Shown piece after piece: positions 45,259-53,883 of a DNA stretch of 64,000 nt; the first letter of the stretch is position 1; the number at the start of each line of letters is the position of its first letter. Source of the DNA: Longispora fulva (GTDB lineage Bacteria > Actinomycetota > Actinomycetes > Mycobacteriales > Micromonosporaceae); contig NZ_JADOUF010000001.1 in assembly GCF_015751905.1 (NCBI RefSeq), positions 1,922,001-1,986,000 on the forward strand. The letters run 5' to 3'. The notes beneath the pieces were generated by a model. That model saw only the letters and a list, made by a program, of their open reading frames with translations, had not been told where the DNA came from and made no database searches. A program made the position numbers and the translations under genes.

Positions 45259-46650
45259 CTACTCCGTCAGGCCCGCCAGGCGCAGGAGCAGCGCCTTCAC
45301 CTCCGTCGCCGCGATCCGTTCGCGCGCCTCCGACGGGTCGGAGCACAGCAGCACCGGGGACTCCGCGGCGCTCGTCGGCAGCCGGCCGTGCGAGCCGCCG
45401 ACCGCCTCGGCCCCGGCGTCGAGACCGACCACACTCATCAGGTACCGCATGCCGAGCTTCTTCCTCGCCAGCGCCACCCCGGCGCGCAGCTTCGCCGCCC
45501 CCGGCCCGGCCGGGTCGAACAGCAGTTCCGCCGGGTCGTAGCCGGGCTTGCGGTGGATCTCGACGAGTCTGGCGAAGTCCGGGGCGGCGGCCGGGTCGGT
45601 CCAGTAGTAGTAGGTGAACCAGGCGTCGGGTTCGGCGATCAGGACGAGTTCCCCGGAGCGTTCGTGGTCGAGGCCGTGGCGGGCCTTGCCGTCGGCGTCG
45701 AGCACCTCGGCGACGCCGGGGATCTCCGCGCACAGCTCGGCGACCTCCTTCACGTCGGCGGGGTCGGCGACGTACACGTGCGCGATCTGGTGGTCGGCGA
45801 CGGCGAACGCCGGGGACGTCCACGGGTCCAGGTACTCCATCCCCGCCTGGGTGTGCACATTGAGCAGGCCGGCCTCGCGGAGCACCCGGTTGACGTGCAC
45901 GGGCCGGCGGGCGGGCGTGATGCCGTACTCGGACAGGGCGACCACGGTGGCGCCCCGCGCGGCGGCGGCGTCGAGGAGCGGGCCGAGCACGCCGTCGAGT
46001 TGCGTCGCCGCGCGCACGGCCTCGGGGCCGGCGGGGCCGAAGCGTTGCAGGTCGTAGTCGAGGTGGGGCACGTAGACGAGGGTGAGGTCGGGGTCGCGGG
46101 TGTCCATCACGTACTCGGCGGCCCGGCAGATCCACGCCGACGACGCCATGCCGGCGCCCGGGCCCCAGAAGGAGAAAAGCGGGAAGACCCCGCAGTGCCG
46201 TTCCAGCTCGTCGTGCAGGTCTGGGGGGAACGTGTAGCAGTCGGGTTCCTTGCGGCCGTCGGCGCGGTAGACGGGCCGGGGGGTGACGGTCCAGTCGACG
46301 TCAGCGCCCATCGCGTACCACCAGCAGATGTTGGCGACGGTGTAGTCCGGGTACGCCCGGCGGGCCGCCTCCCAGATCTTGTCCCCGCCGACGAGTCGGT
46401 TGTGCTGGCGCCACAGCAGGACCTCGCCGAGGTCGCGGAAGTACCAGCCGTTGCCGACGATGCCGTGCTCGCTCGGCGGGGCGCCGGTGAGCAGGGTGGC
46501 CTGCACCGGGCAGGTCACTGCGGGCAGCACCGGGTCGAGGCGGGCCGTGAAGCCCTGATGGGTCGCCGCGCGCAGCCGGGGCATGTGGTCCAGCAGCGGC
46601 GGGGTCAGGCCGACGACGTCGATGACGACGAGGGGCGTCGGGCGGCTCAC
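45259..46650 (-). CDS. eboF: EboF-like alkaline-phosphatase/nucleotide-pyrophosphatase family protein
   Basis: The 463-residue protein is a type I phosphodiesterase/alkaline-phosphatase-fold enzyme: metal and nucleophile region VVIDVVGLTPPLLDHM and PAVTCPVQATLLTGAPPSEH (nucleophile Thr), then VPHLDYDLQRFGP and VVALSEYGIT. GTG 46650 overlaps the EboE stop (GTGA). In Ebo operons this family (EboF) accompanies EboA, B, C and E and is thought to help move a metabolite or precursor out of the cytoplasm. Substrate unknown. Confidence 0.85.
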   Translation of the reverse strand: MSRPTPLVVIDVVGLTPPLLDHMPRLRAATHQGFTARLDPVLPAVTCPVQATLLTGAPPSEHGIVGNGWYFRDLGEVLLWRQHNRLVGGDKIWEAARRAYPDYTVANICWWYAMGADVDWTVTPRPVYRADGRKEPDCYTFPPDLHDELERHCGVFPLFSFWGPGAGMASSAWICRAAEYVMDTRDPDLTLVYVPHLDYDLQRFGPAGPEAVRAATQLDGVLGPLLDAAAARGATVVALSEYGITPARRPVHVNRVLREAGLLNVHTQAGMEYLDPWTSPAFAVADHQIAHVYVADPADVKEVAELCAEIPGVAEVLDADGKARHGLDHERSGELVLIAEPDAWFTYYYWTDPAAAPDFARLVEIHRKPGYDPAELLFDPAGPGAAKLRAGVALARKKLGMRYLMSVVGLDAGAEAVGGSHGRLPTSAAESPVLLCSDPSEARERIAATEVKALLLRLAGLTE

Positions 46651-47855
46651 CGGGTCACCGCCACGGTGCCGGTACGGTCCGACGCGGCAGGCTCCGCGCC
46701 CGGATCAGGGCTGGCCGGAGCGGAACCCTCCGGGGTGAGGCCCAGGTCGAGGAGTTCGCGGTGCGCGAAGGCCACCTCGGCGGCGATGCCGGCCACCAGC
46801 GCAGCGTCGTCGCGGGGCCTGCGGTCGGCGGGCAGGACGTTCCAGGTGTACGTCTCCACCTCCAGGTGGTCGCACAGCGCTACCGGCCCCCCGACCAGGG
46901 CGGCCAGTCCGGCCCGCAGCACAGGTGTGGTGCCCGACAGTGGCGGCTCGGGGGCGGCGTGGATCGGCACGTGGAAGTGCACCCGCCACGGGCCGTCGGG
47001 GTCGGCGGCCAGTGCCTCGGGCAGGTCGTCGTAGGCGGCACCGGCGCGGGTGCGGGTCTGGTGCAGGAAGCGTGGCTCGGCGTACCCGGAGAGGATGTCC
47101 GCCGCGCCGCGCGGGTCTGTGACCTCCAGCGCGGCGGAGACCTGGGTCTTGACGACCGGGACGCCGGCGGCGGCGAGGCTGGCGACGGCCCTGGCCGGGT
47201 CCTCCCAGGCGCAGGCGAGGTGCGCGAGGTCCAGGCAGAGTCCGATCCGGTCGGGGTCGACGCCGGACAGGGCGGCGATCGCCTGGGGGGTGGTCTCCAC
47301 GACGCAGCCGGGTTCCGGCTCGACGGCGACCCGGATGGCGCGGTGCTGCCGGGCGAGGCCCCGGGCGAGGTCGTCGAGCAGGCGCGCGGCCCCGTCGGCC
47401 TCGGCGGTCCCCCACGGGGTGCGCCAGCCGAACGGGAGGGTGGAGATCGAGCCCCGGGCCGCGTCGTCGGGCAGCAGGTCGGCGAGGATCAGGGCCAGGT
47501 CGAGGGTGTAGTCGAGGCGGCGGCGGTCAGTCCAGTCGGGCCGGTAGACGGCGTGTTTGACGACCGGGGCGTGGAACGTCTGGTACGGGAAGCCGTTGAA
47601 GGTGACGACCTCCAGGCCCCGGGCGTCGAGTTCGCGGCGCAGGAGAACGCGGAGGGCTCGATCCGCCGCGAGGGCGGCGGCGACCGGGGCGGCGAGCCAC
47701 AGGCCCAGGCCGAGCACGTCGGCGTCGAGGGTCGCGCGGACCGGTGCGGCGAAGGTGTCGAGCTGGGCGAGAATGCCGGCCAAATCCTCGGCCGGATGGA
47801 CGTTGGTGCAGTAGGCAAGGTGGACGACGGTGCCGTCGGGGTGGTTCAGCCGCAT
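46647..47855 (-). CDS. eboE: EboE-like metabolite traffic protein (TIM-barrel sugar-isomerase type)
   Basis: The 402-residue protein begins MRLNHPDGTVVHLAYCTNVHP, the EboE hallmark, with LEVVTFNGFPYQTFHAP and VAVEPEPGCVVETT (metal ligands of a xylose-isomerase-like barrel) and LCLDLAHLACAWED. ATG 47855 shares one base with the EboB stop. EboE is a core member of the operon; its reaction has not been established to my knowledge. A disordered Pro/Ala tail (about 380-402) overlaps the next gene start. Confidence 0.88.
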   Translation of the reverse strand: MRLNHPDGTVVHLAYCTNVHPAEDLAGILAQLDTFAAPVRATLDADVLGLGLWLAAPVAAALAADRALRVLLRRELDARGLEVVTFNGFPYQTFHAPVVKHAVYRPDWTDRRRLDYTLDLALILADLLPDDAARGSISTLPFGWRTPWGTAEADGAARLLDDLARGLARQHRAIRVAVEPEPGCVVETTPQAIAALSGVDPDRIGLCLDLAHLACAWEDPARAVASLAAAGVPVVKTQVSAALEVTDPRGAADILSGYAEPRFLHQTRTRAGAAYDDLPEALAADPDGPWRVHFHVPIHAAPEPPLSGTTPVLRAGLAALVGGPVALCDHLEVETYTWNVLPADRRPRDDAALVAGIAAEVAFAHRELLDLGLTPEGSAPASPDPGAEPAASDRTGTVAVTR

Positions 47856-48703
47856 CAGGCACCGCCGCGCAGGATCGAGTTGCCCTCGAACGTGGGTTCC
47901 GTGCCGGCGGCGTCGAGTCGCAGCCTGCCGGACTGGCCGTAGAACTCGACGGGGTTGCGCCACAGCACCCGGTCGACGTCGTCGTCGGTGAACCCGGCGG
48001 CCAGCATCGCCTCGCCCGTGCGGAGCGTGAGCAGCGGATCGGAGCGGCCCCAGTCGGCCGCGGAGTTGATCAGGACCCGGTCCAGGCCGTGTTCGCGGAG
48101 GATGACGACCATCCGGTCCGGGGACATCTTCGTGTCGGGGTAGATGGAGAACCCCGTCCAGCAGCCGGCGTCGGCGACGGGCCGCACGGTCAGCTCGTTG
48201 AGGTGGTCGACGACGACCAGCCCCGGGTCGATGCCGGACTCCTTGACGACGTCGAGTGTGCGGGTCGTGCCGCGGGCCTTGTCGCGGTGCGGGGTGTGCA
48301 CCAGGGCGGGGAGTTCGTGTTCGACCGCGAGGGCGAGTTGGGCGGCGAACACCTCGTCCTCGGCCGGGGTCATGGAGTCGTAGCCGATCTCGCCGACGGC
48401 GACGACCCGGTCCTTGGCCAGGTAGCGCGGCAGGATGTCGAGGACCTCCCGGCAGCGCGGGTCGTTGGCCTCCTTCGGGTTCAGCGCGATCGTGCAGTGG
48501 TGCGCGATCCCGAACTGGGCGGCCCGGAACGGCTCCCAGCCGATCAGGCCGTCGAAGTAGTCGGTGAACGAGCCCACCGACGTGCGCGGCTGCCCGAGCC
48601 AGAACGACGGCTCGACCAGGGCCTTCACCCCGGCGGCGGCCATGCGTTCGTAGTCGTCGGTGGTGCGCGACGTCATGTGGATGTGCGGGTCGAAGATACG
48701 CAA
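47855..48703 (-). CDS. eboB: EboB-like TatD-family metal-dependent hydrolase
   Basis: The 282-residue amidohydrolase-fold protein has the initial metal motif FDPHIHMTSRT, a carboxylate-containing VAVGEIGYDS and the late histidines PALVHTPHRD and NSAADWGRSDP, matching the TatD/EboB group. It lies one base after the EboA-like gene and is coupled to EboE. Function within the Ebo pathway unknown; a hydrolytic step on a cyclic or phosphorylated intermediate is plausible. Confidence 0.86.
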   Translation of the reverse strand: MRIFDPHIHMTSRTTDDYERMAAAGVKALVEPSFWLGQPRTSVGSFTDYFDGLIGWEPFRAAQFGIAHHCTIALNPKEANDPRCREVLDILPRYLAKDRVVAVGEIGYDSMTPAEDEVFAAQLALAVEHELPALVHTPHRDKARGTTRTLDVVKESGIDPGLVVVDHLNELTVRPVADAGCWTGFSIYPDTKMSPDRMVVILREHGLDRVLINSAADWGRSDPLLTLRTGEAMLAAGFTDDDVDRVLWRNPVEFYGQSGRLRLDAAGTEPTFEGNSILRGGA

Positions 48704-48704
48704 C

Positions 48705-49271
48705 CTACCGGCTCCTCAGGATGTGCAGCAGTGCGAGGGCGTCGTCGGGGACGGACCGGCCGGCGGCGGCGCGCTCGTCGGCGAGCCCGCCGAGCATCTC
48801 GGCCAGTTCGGCGTCGGCGCGTTCCGTCAGGTCGTGCACCACCGACAGGGGCACGCCCATGAACACGCACTTGAGGACGCCGTGCCGCCAGGCCGCGGCC
48901 TCCAGGTGCGCCGCGTACGGGCCCAGGGCCGCGCCCACCAGGCGGGTGTCGTTGGTGCGCAGGGCGTCACCGAGCAGGTCGGCGCACCGGTCGCCGACCA
49001 GCAGTGCCGGCAACGCGAGGAGGACGGCGCGTTTCTCGTCGGCGTCGCCGTAGCGGTAGAGGGCTCTGACCTCGCCCACCACCGCGCGGGGCGGCAGGGC
49101 GGTGAGCAGCAGGGCCCGGGCCGCGTCGTCGGTGCGCCAGCCCTCGGTGAGCGGGTCGCGGCCGACGTGCCGGCCGACCGCCGGGAACAGGGTCGCGATG
49201 GACGCCGGCTCGACGGCGACCCGGTCGAGGGCCGCGTCGAGCCACGGGCTGGCCGGTGGCGCGGGGATCAC
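48705..49271 (-). CDS. eboA: EboA domain protein
   Basis: The 188-residue helical protein shows the EboA pattern: LTEGWRTDDAARALLLTALP, LLPALLVGD-type helix and the conserved HGVLKCVFMGVPL block. GTG 49271 overlaps the upstream stop (GTGA). EboA is the defining but structurally uncharacterised member of Ebo clusters. Its presence with B, E, F and a UbiA enzyme confirms the operon type. Confidence 0.85.
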   Translation of the reverse strand: MIPAPPASPWLDAALDRVAVEPASIATLFPAVGRHVGRDPLTEGWRTDDAARALLLTALPPRAVVGEVRALYRYGDADEKRAVLLALPALLVGDRCADLLGDALRTNDTRLVGAALGPYAAHLEAAAWRHGVLKCVFMGVPLSVVHDLTERADAELAEMLGGLADERAAAGRSVPDDALALLHILRSR

Positions 49272-50107
49272 ACCAGGATCCCTTCGGCGGCGCGGAGGAA
49301 GTCCAGGGACCGGGCCGCGACCTGCGGGGCCGCGTGCGAGTGCCGGGGCAGCTCGACGGCGACCAGGCCGGCGTAGCCGACCTCGGACAGTGCCGCGAGG
49401 ACCGGCGGGAAGTCGATCTCCCCGGCGCCGAACTCCAGGTGCTCGTGCACGCCTGCGCGCATGTCGTCGATCTGCACGTTGACCAGGTACGGACCGACCG
49501 CCCGGACGCAGTCGGCGACCGGTACGGGTTCGTTGCACCGGCAGTGCCCGATGTCGAGGGTCAGCCCGAAGGCCGCGGGCCGGCCCAGGTCGGCGCGCAG
49601 CGCATGCCACTGGGCGAGGTTCTCCACGAGCATGCCCGGCTCGGGTTCGAAGCCGAGGACGACCCCGGTGGCGTCGGCGTGCGCGACGATCTCGGCGCAG
49701 CCGGCGACGAGCCGGTCCCAGGCGTCCGCCGGTCCCAGGCCGTCGGGGCGGACGCCGGCCCAGAAGGACACGGCCTCCGCACCTAGATCCGCGCCGATGT
49801 CCACGGCCCGGCGGAGGAAGTCGACCCGCCGGCGGCGGTCGGCGTCGAGGAGGGTCGGCGCGTGCTTGCGGCGCGGGTCGAGCAGGTAGCGCGCCCCGGT
49901 CTCCACCACGACGCCGAGGCCGTGGCGGCCGAGTGCCGTGGCGACGGCCGCCGTGCGTTCGAACACCTTGGGCTGATACGGGTCCAGGTGCGCGTGGTCC
50001 AACGTCAGCGCCACCCCGGTGTAGCCGAGGTCGGCGATGACGGCGAGCGCGTCGTCGAGGCGGTGGTTGGCGAAGCCGTTCGTGCCGTACCCGAAGCGCA
50101 GGCTCAT
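49268..50107 (-). CDS. Sugar phosphate isomerase/epimerase-like TIM barrel (Ebo operon)
   Basis: The 279-residue xylose-isomerase-like barrel protein begins LRFGYGTNGFANHRLDD and has VALTLDHAHLDPY, LGFEPEPGMLVEN, LTLDIGHCRC and VNVQIDDMRAGVHEHLEFG, the metal-binding Glu, Asp and His of the family. It is translationally coupled to UbiA (ATGA) and EboA. It may isomerise an inositol- or sugar-derived intermediate made by the first gene of the operon; this is inference from context. Confidence 0.85.
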   Translation of the reverse strand: MSLRFGYGTNGFANHRLDDALAVIADLGYTGVALTLDHAHLDPYQPKVFERTAAVATALGRHGLGVVVETGARYLLDPRRKHAPTLLDADRRRRVDFLRRAVDIGADLGAEAVSFWAGVRPDGLGPADAWDRLVAGCAEIVAHADATGVVLGFEPEPGMLVENLAQWHALRADLGRPAAFGLTLDIGHCRCNEPVPVADCVRAVGPYLVNVQIDDMRAGVHEHLEFGAGEIDFPPVLAALSEVGYAGLVAVELPRHSHAAPQVAARSLDFLRAAEGILV

Positions 50108-50946
50108 GTCGGGGACACCTTCCGGGCGAGGGCGCGGGCGAGCGGGGCGGCGGCCGCCAGGACCGCGCCGGTGACCGGGGCGCCGGCCGAGGCGGTCAGC
50201 GCGCCCTGCAACGCCGGGAGCGCCGTGATGCCCGCCCCGACGGAGGCGCGCACGTTGGCGGCGGACGGGTCGTCGAACGCCCTGCGTTGCGCGCCGCCGT
50301 AGCGGGCCGCGTACCAGCCGCCGAGGAGGGCTGACAGGCGGCGTTGCCGGCCCAGGACCGGCGCGGCGGCGATCGCGGCCGTGGCGACGAGGGTGCGGGC
50401 CGGCAGGTCCCGGTCAGCGCCGTGCACCTCGCGGCGGGACAGCGCGGTCACGGTGTAGGTGTGCGAGGCGACCACGAGCGCCGGCCACAGCGCGCGGGAC
50501 ACCTTGCCGGTGCTCGCGCCGAGCAGGACGTCCAGGCCCCGGCACAGGGCCATGCCGGCCGGTCCGGCGTCGGTGTTCTTCCAGGCCACGTCATACGCCC
50601 AGATGGCGCCGACCAGCGGCACGGCCACGGCCAGGGCCCGTCGGCCGCCGGTCAGCGCGGCGACGGCCAGGCCGGCGGCGGTGAGGCCGCCGGCCACCCC
50701 GAGCGCGGCGGCGGGGGTGATCCGGCCGGACGGGATGGGCCGTTCGGGGCGTTCGACGGCGTCGAGGTCGCGGTCGGCCCAGTCGTTGGCGGCCATCCCC
50801 GCCCAGTACAGGCAGACGGAGGCCGTGGCGAGGCCGGCGGTGCGCCCGCCCAGGGTGCCGGCGGCGGCGGCCCCGGCCACGGCGTCGCCCGGCACTGACA
50901 GCGCTGCGGGGGCCCGGACGAGTTCGACGAGGTCACGCAGTCGCAT
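50104..50946 (-). CDS. eboC: EboC-like UbiA-family prenyltransferase
   Basis: The 280-residue membrane protein (about eight helices) has the UbiA magnesium/prenyl-diphosphate motif NDWADRDLDAVERPERPIPS near residue 54 and a second acidic motif GAIWAYDVAWKNTDAGP near 138. It resembles the SCO3242-type group of actinomycete UbiA proteins that travel with Ebo genes. It starts 14 bases before the end of the inositol-phosphate-synthase-like gene. It probably attaches a polyprenyl group to a polar metabolite, giving a lipid-carrier form. Confidence 0.86.
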   Translation of the reverse strand: MRLRDLVELVRAPAALSVPGDAVAGAAAAGTLGGRTAGLATASVCLYWAGMAANDWADRDLDAVERPERPIPSGRITPAAALGVAGGLTAAGLAVAALTGGRRALAVAVPLVGAIWAYDVAWKNTDAGPAGMALCRGLDVLLGASTGKVSRALWPALVVASHTYTVTALSRREVHGADRDLPARTLVATAAIAAAPVLGRQRRLSALLGGWYAARYGGAQRRAFDDPSAANVRASVGAGITALPALQGALTASAGAPVTGAVLAAAAPLARALARKVSPT

Positions 50947-52108
50947 CGGACAGCCCCCTGACGAATTCGACGAGGAGCGTCCACTGCTCGGCGAGGCCGT
51001 GCGGGACGTCGCCGATCGGGTCCTTGAAGAAGAACGCCAGCTCCGGCACCGGCCCGACGACGCCGGCGGCGTGCGCGGCGGCGGTCAGCCGGGCCAGGTC
51101 CAGGACGAGGGGGGCCGCGAGCGCCGAGTCGCAGCCGTGCCAGGTGAACTCCATCCGCATCGCCGTGCCGAGGAACCCCTGGAAGGTGACCAGGTCCCAG
51201 GCGGTCTTGAAGTCGCCCAGTTCGGGCACGTGGTCGATGCGGGTGTGGCCTTCGGGCTGGTAGCCGAGGGTCTCGCCGAGGACGCGGTGCTTGCTGGCGG
51301 TCTTGGCGGCGTTGGCGGCCGGGTCGGCCAGGGTCGCGCCGTCTCCCCCGCCGAGCAGGTTGATCCCCGACCAGGAGGTCACCCGCAGGTGCCGCAGCGC
51401 GAACATCGGGGCGAGCACGGACTTGAGCAGCGTCTCGCCCGTCTTGCCGTCGCTGCCGGCGTGGGGCAGCCGGGCCTCGGCGGCCAGTTCGGCCAGCGCG
51501 GGCAGGCGCGCGCCGGTGGAGGGGGTGAAGTCCACGAAGGGGCAGCCGGCCGACAGTGCCGCGTACGCGTACAGCGCGCTGGCCGGCAGCACCGCCCCGG
51601 GCAGGTCGAGGGCGGCGCGGAGCGCGGCGAGGTCGGCGTGCGCGGGGTGGGGGGTCGCGACGGGCTCGGTGGAGGACACGTTGACGACCACGATCCGGGC
51701 CAGGTCGTGCCGGTCGCGGAAGGCGCGCAGGTCGGACACGATCCGCGCGGCGGTGTCTGCCTGGACGCGGCCGTCCGGGGAGCCTTCGCAGGGGACGCCA
51801 CCGCCGGGGGCCGGCAGGACCTCGACCTCGATCATGTCCAGTTCCGCGGCGACCGCCTCGACCAGGGCCCCGGGCAGGACGCCGGAGGCGGCCAGGTCGC
51901 GGGCCTTCTTCACGAGGCCGACGGTGGACATGTCGTGGCCGCCGAAGACGAGGTCGCCCAGGGTCGGCACGGCGGCCGACCGCAACTCGGGCAGCTCCGT
52001 GACGCAGCCCAGCGGGGCGGCGAGGGAGGCGCGCACCGCCAGCGCGCCGACCATGCTGGTGACCGCGACCGAGCCCCGCGCGCCGATCAGCCAAACTCCC
52101 GTACGCAA
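50933..52108 (-). CDS. Myo-inositol-1-phosphate-synthase-like protein, first gene of Ebo operon
   Basis: TTG 52108 (LRTGVWLIGARGS) follows GGGGAGG by four bases; a GTG at 52144 would add twelve residues. The 391-residue protein has the Rossmann loop VWLIGARGSVA, VVNVSSTEP, PHAGSDGKTGETLLKSVLAP and WSGINLLGGGDG, the NAD-binding and active-site blocks of the archaeal-type inositol-phosphate synthase. It uses NAD to cyclise glucose-6-phosphate in known members. It occupies the place where other Ebo operons carry EboD (a 3-dehydroquinate-synthase-like cyclase), so a cyclised sugar core is a common theme. Confidence 0.88.
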   Translation of the reverse strand: MRTGVWLIGARGSVAVTSMVGALAVRASLAAPLGCVTELPELRSAAVPTLGDLVFGGHDMSTVGLVKKARDLAASGVLPGALVEAVAAELDMIEVEVLPAPGGGVPCEGSPDGRVQADTAARIVSDLRAFRDRHDLARIVVVNVSSTEPVATPHPAHADLAALRAALDLPGAVLPASALYAYAALSAGCPFVDFTPSTGARLPALAELAAEARLPHAGSDGKTGETLLKSVLAPMFALRHLRVTSWSGINLLGGGDGATLADPAANAAKTASKHRVLGETLGYQPEGHTRIDHVPELGDFKTAWDLVTFQGFLGTAMRMEFTWHGCDSALAAPLVLDLARLTAAAHAAGVVGPVPELAFFFKDPIGDVPHGLAEQWTLLVEFVRGLSDATA

Positions 52109-52294
52109 CGGGCCTCCCCGGGGTGGAACGCGAACAGTGATCACGCCGAGCCTATGTCCACTCCGGGAGAAGTTTCTACGGTTCGGCAGATCCGGATCGC
52201 CACCTGGCACAATCGCTTCATGTAAATAGCCGAATGGCCAAAAGCACTCATCCCCTTGGATGTGATCCCCGACACCTTCCCGCGTTTAGTGTGT

Positions 52295-52307
52295 GTCCTT
52301 TAAGGAC
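52295..52307. promoter_or_regulatory. Palindrome before the ScyD-like stump gene
   Basis: GTCCTT-T-AAGGAC is a perfect inverted repeat in an AT-rich stretch 23 bases before the GTG at 52330 and between divergent genes. It could be an operator; no cognate regulator is seen. Confidence 0.4.
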
Positions 52308-52329
52308 GCCTAGCGTTGGAGGAACTCGC

Positions 52330-52569
52330 GTGCGACGAACACAGCGACGTGTCCGGTTGACCGCCTTGGCGGTGCTCCTCACCACCGCCGTGCTCCCCAC
52401 CGGCCCGGCGGCCGCGGCTGGTTCCGCGACGGAGATCGCTGTCGTCGCCGTCGGACTCAACGCGCCGCGCGGCCTGGCCGTCGGGCTCGGAGACGTCGTG
52501 TACGTGACCAACAGGACGATGTCCGCCGGGGGCGCCGGACAACTGCTCAAGCTGACCCTGCACCAGTAG
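52330..52569 (+). CDS. Short secreted protein resembling a ScyD/ScyE-family stump, 79 aa
   Basis: GTG 52330 follows GGAGGAAC. The product has a Sec signal peptide (Arg-rich start, LTALAVLLTTAVL, AAAAG cleavage region near 31). The short mature part reads GLNAPRGLAVGLGDVVYVTN then SAGGAGQLLKLTL, which resembles the first and last blades of the ScyD/ScyE beta-propeller proteins without the ~250 residues between. It is either an internally deleted remnant or a naturally small relative. It lies beside Ebo genes, as ScyD/E do in cyanobacterial scytonemin clusters. Confidence 0.65.
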   Translation: MRRTQRRVRLTALAVLLTTAVLPTGPAAAAGSATEIAVVAVGLNAPRGLAVGLGDVVYVTNRTMSAGGAGQLLKLTLHQ

Positions 52570-52623
52570 CACCCACCGGGCGAGCGGCCACCCGGCCGTC
52601 AGCCCAGACCGGGAGGTCCGACG

Positions 52624-53883
52624 ATGAGCGGTTCCGCGGACGCTGGCATCCTCGTCACCTGGCGGCAGTCCCCGCTGGCGGCGAAGGCCCTGCTGGTCGG
52701 CATCCTGGTCAACCGGCTGGGAGCGTTCGTCCAGATCTTCCTGGTGCTGTTCCTGACGTTCCGGGGCTTCACCACGGTGCAGGCCGGCGTCGCCCTCGGG
52801 GTGTACTCCGTCGGCTCCGTCGCCGGCTCCCTCGTCGGCGGCGAACTGTCCGACCGGCTCGGCCCGCGCCGCACGATCCTGGTCAGCATGGCCGGTACCG
52901 CCGGCATGGTCCTGGCCGTGCTCTACCTGCACAGCTACCCGGCGATGCTCGCGGCCGTGGCCCTGGTCGGCGCGATGACCGCCACCTACCGGCCGGCCGC
53001 CAAGAGCCTGCTGTCGGAGCTCACCCCGGCGCACCGCCAGGTGATGATCTTCGCGATGTACCGGCTGGCCTACAACCTCAGCACCACCGCGGCCCCGCTG
53101 ATCGGCGCGGCCCTCGTCGCGGTCAGCTACGACCTGCTGTTCTGGGCCGAGGCCGTCGCGTGCCTGGCGTTCGCCGTGATCGCCGGGATCGCGCTCCCCC
53201 GGCGCGGGGCGACGGCCACCGGCGCCCCGGCGACAGCCGCCGAGGGGAGCTACCTCGTCGTGCTCCGCGACGGCCGGTACGTGCTGTTCCTTCTCGCGCT
53301 GCTCACCAACGCCGCCGTGTACACCCAGTACCTCAGCGCGCTGCCGGTGGCGATGCGGTCGCAGGGGCTGAGCACCGCGTGGTTCAGCGCCATGCTCGCC
53401 CTCAACGGCTTCATCGTGATCACCTGCGAGCTGCTGGTCACCAAGGTCGTGCAGACCTGGCCGATGCGGATCACGGTGGCGGTCGGGTTCGTGCTGCTCG
53501 GCGGCGGCCTGGCCTGCTACACGCTGCCGATCGGGGCCGCGGCGTTCGTGCTCGGCACCCTGGTCTGGTCCCTCGCGGAGGTCGTCGCCGGGCCGACCAT
53601 GTTCGCGTACTCGGCCGTGGCCAGCCCCGAACGGCACCGGGGCCGCTACATCGGCGCGGCCTCCGCCGTCTTCGGGGTCGGCTCGGCCATCGGCCCGGTC
53701 GTCGGACTCGCCCTGTGGGAGCGGGTGCACGCCGGCGTGTGGTGGTGGTACGCGGCGGCCACCCTCGGCGGGATCGCGGCCGGCTGGTTCGGGATGCGCG
53801 CCCCGGGCCCGACGGATCCGCCCGACCCGGCGCACGGCACGCCCGCCGACGCCCCGCTCGACGAGAGGACCCAGACGCCATGA
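52624..53883 (+). CDS. MFS transporter
   Basis: The 419-residue membrane protein shows about twelve helices. The MFS loop 2-3 motif G-x3-D-R-x-G-x-R-R is visible as GGELSDRLGPRRT, and a central cytoplasmic loop follows helix six (about 200-215). It resembles small-molecule exporters of the DHA1 type. It overlaps the next gene by four bases (ATGA) and is the natural exporter for the hydrazine-type cluster to its right. Confidence 0.9.
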   Translation: MSGSADAGILVTWRQSPLAAKALLVGILVNRLGAFVQIFLVLFLTFRGFTTVQAGVALGVYSVGSVAGSLVGGELSDRLGPRRTILVSMAGTAGMVLAVLYLHSYPAMLAAVALVGAMTATYRPAAKSLLSELTPAHRQVMIFAMYRLAYNLSTTAAPLIGAALVAVSYDLLFWAEAVACLAFAVIAGIALPRRGATATGAPATAAEGSYLVVLRDGRYVLFLLALLTNAAVYTQYLSALPVAMRSQGLSTAWFSAMLALNGFIVITCELLVTKVVQTWPMRITVAVGFVLLGGGLACYTLPIGAAAFVLGTLVWSLAEVVAGPTMFAYSAVASPERHRGRYIGAASAVFGVGSAIGPVVGLALWERVHAGVWWWYAAATLGGIAAGWFGMRAPGPTDPPDPAHGTPADAPLDERTQTP

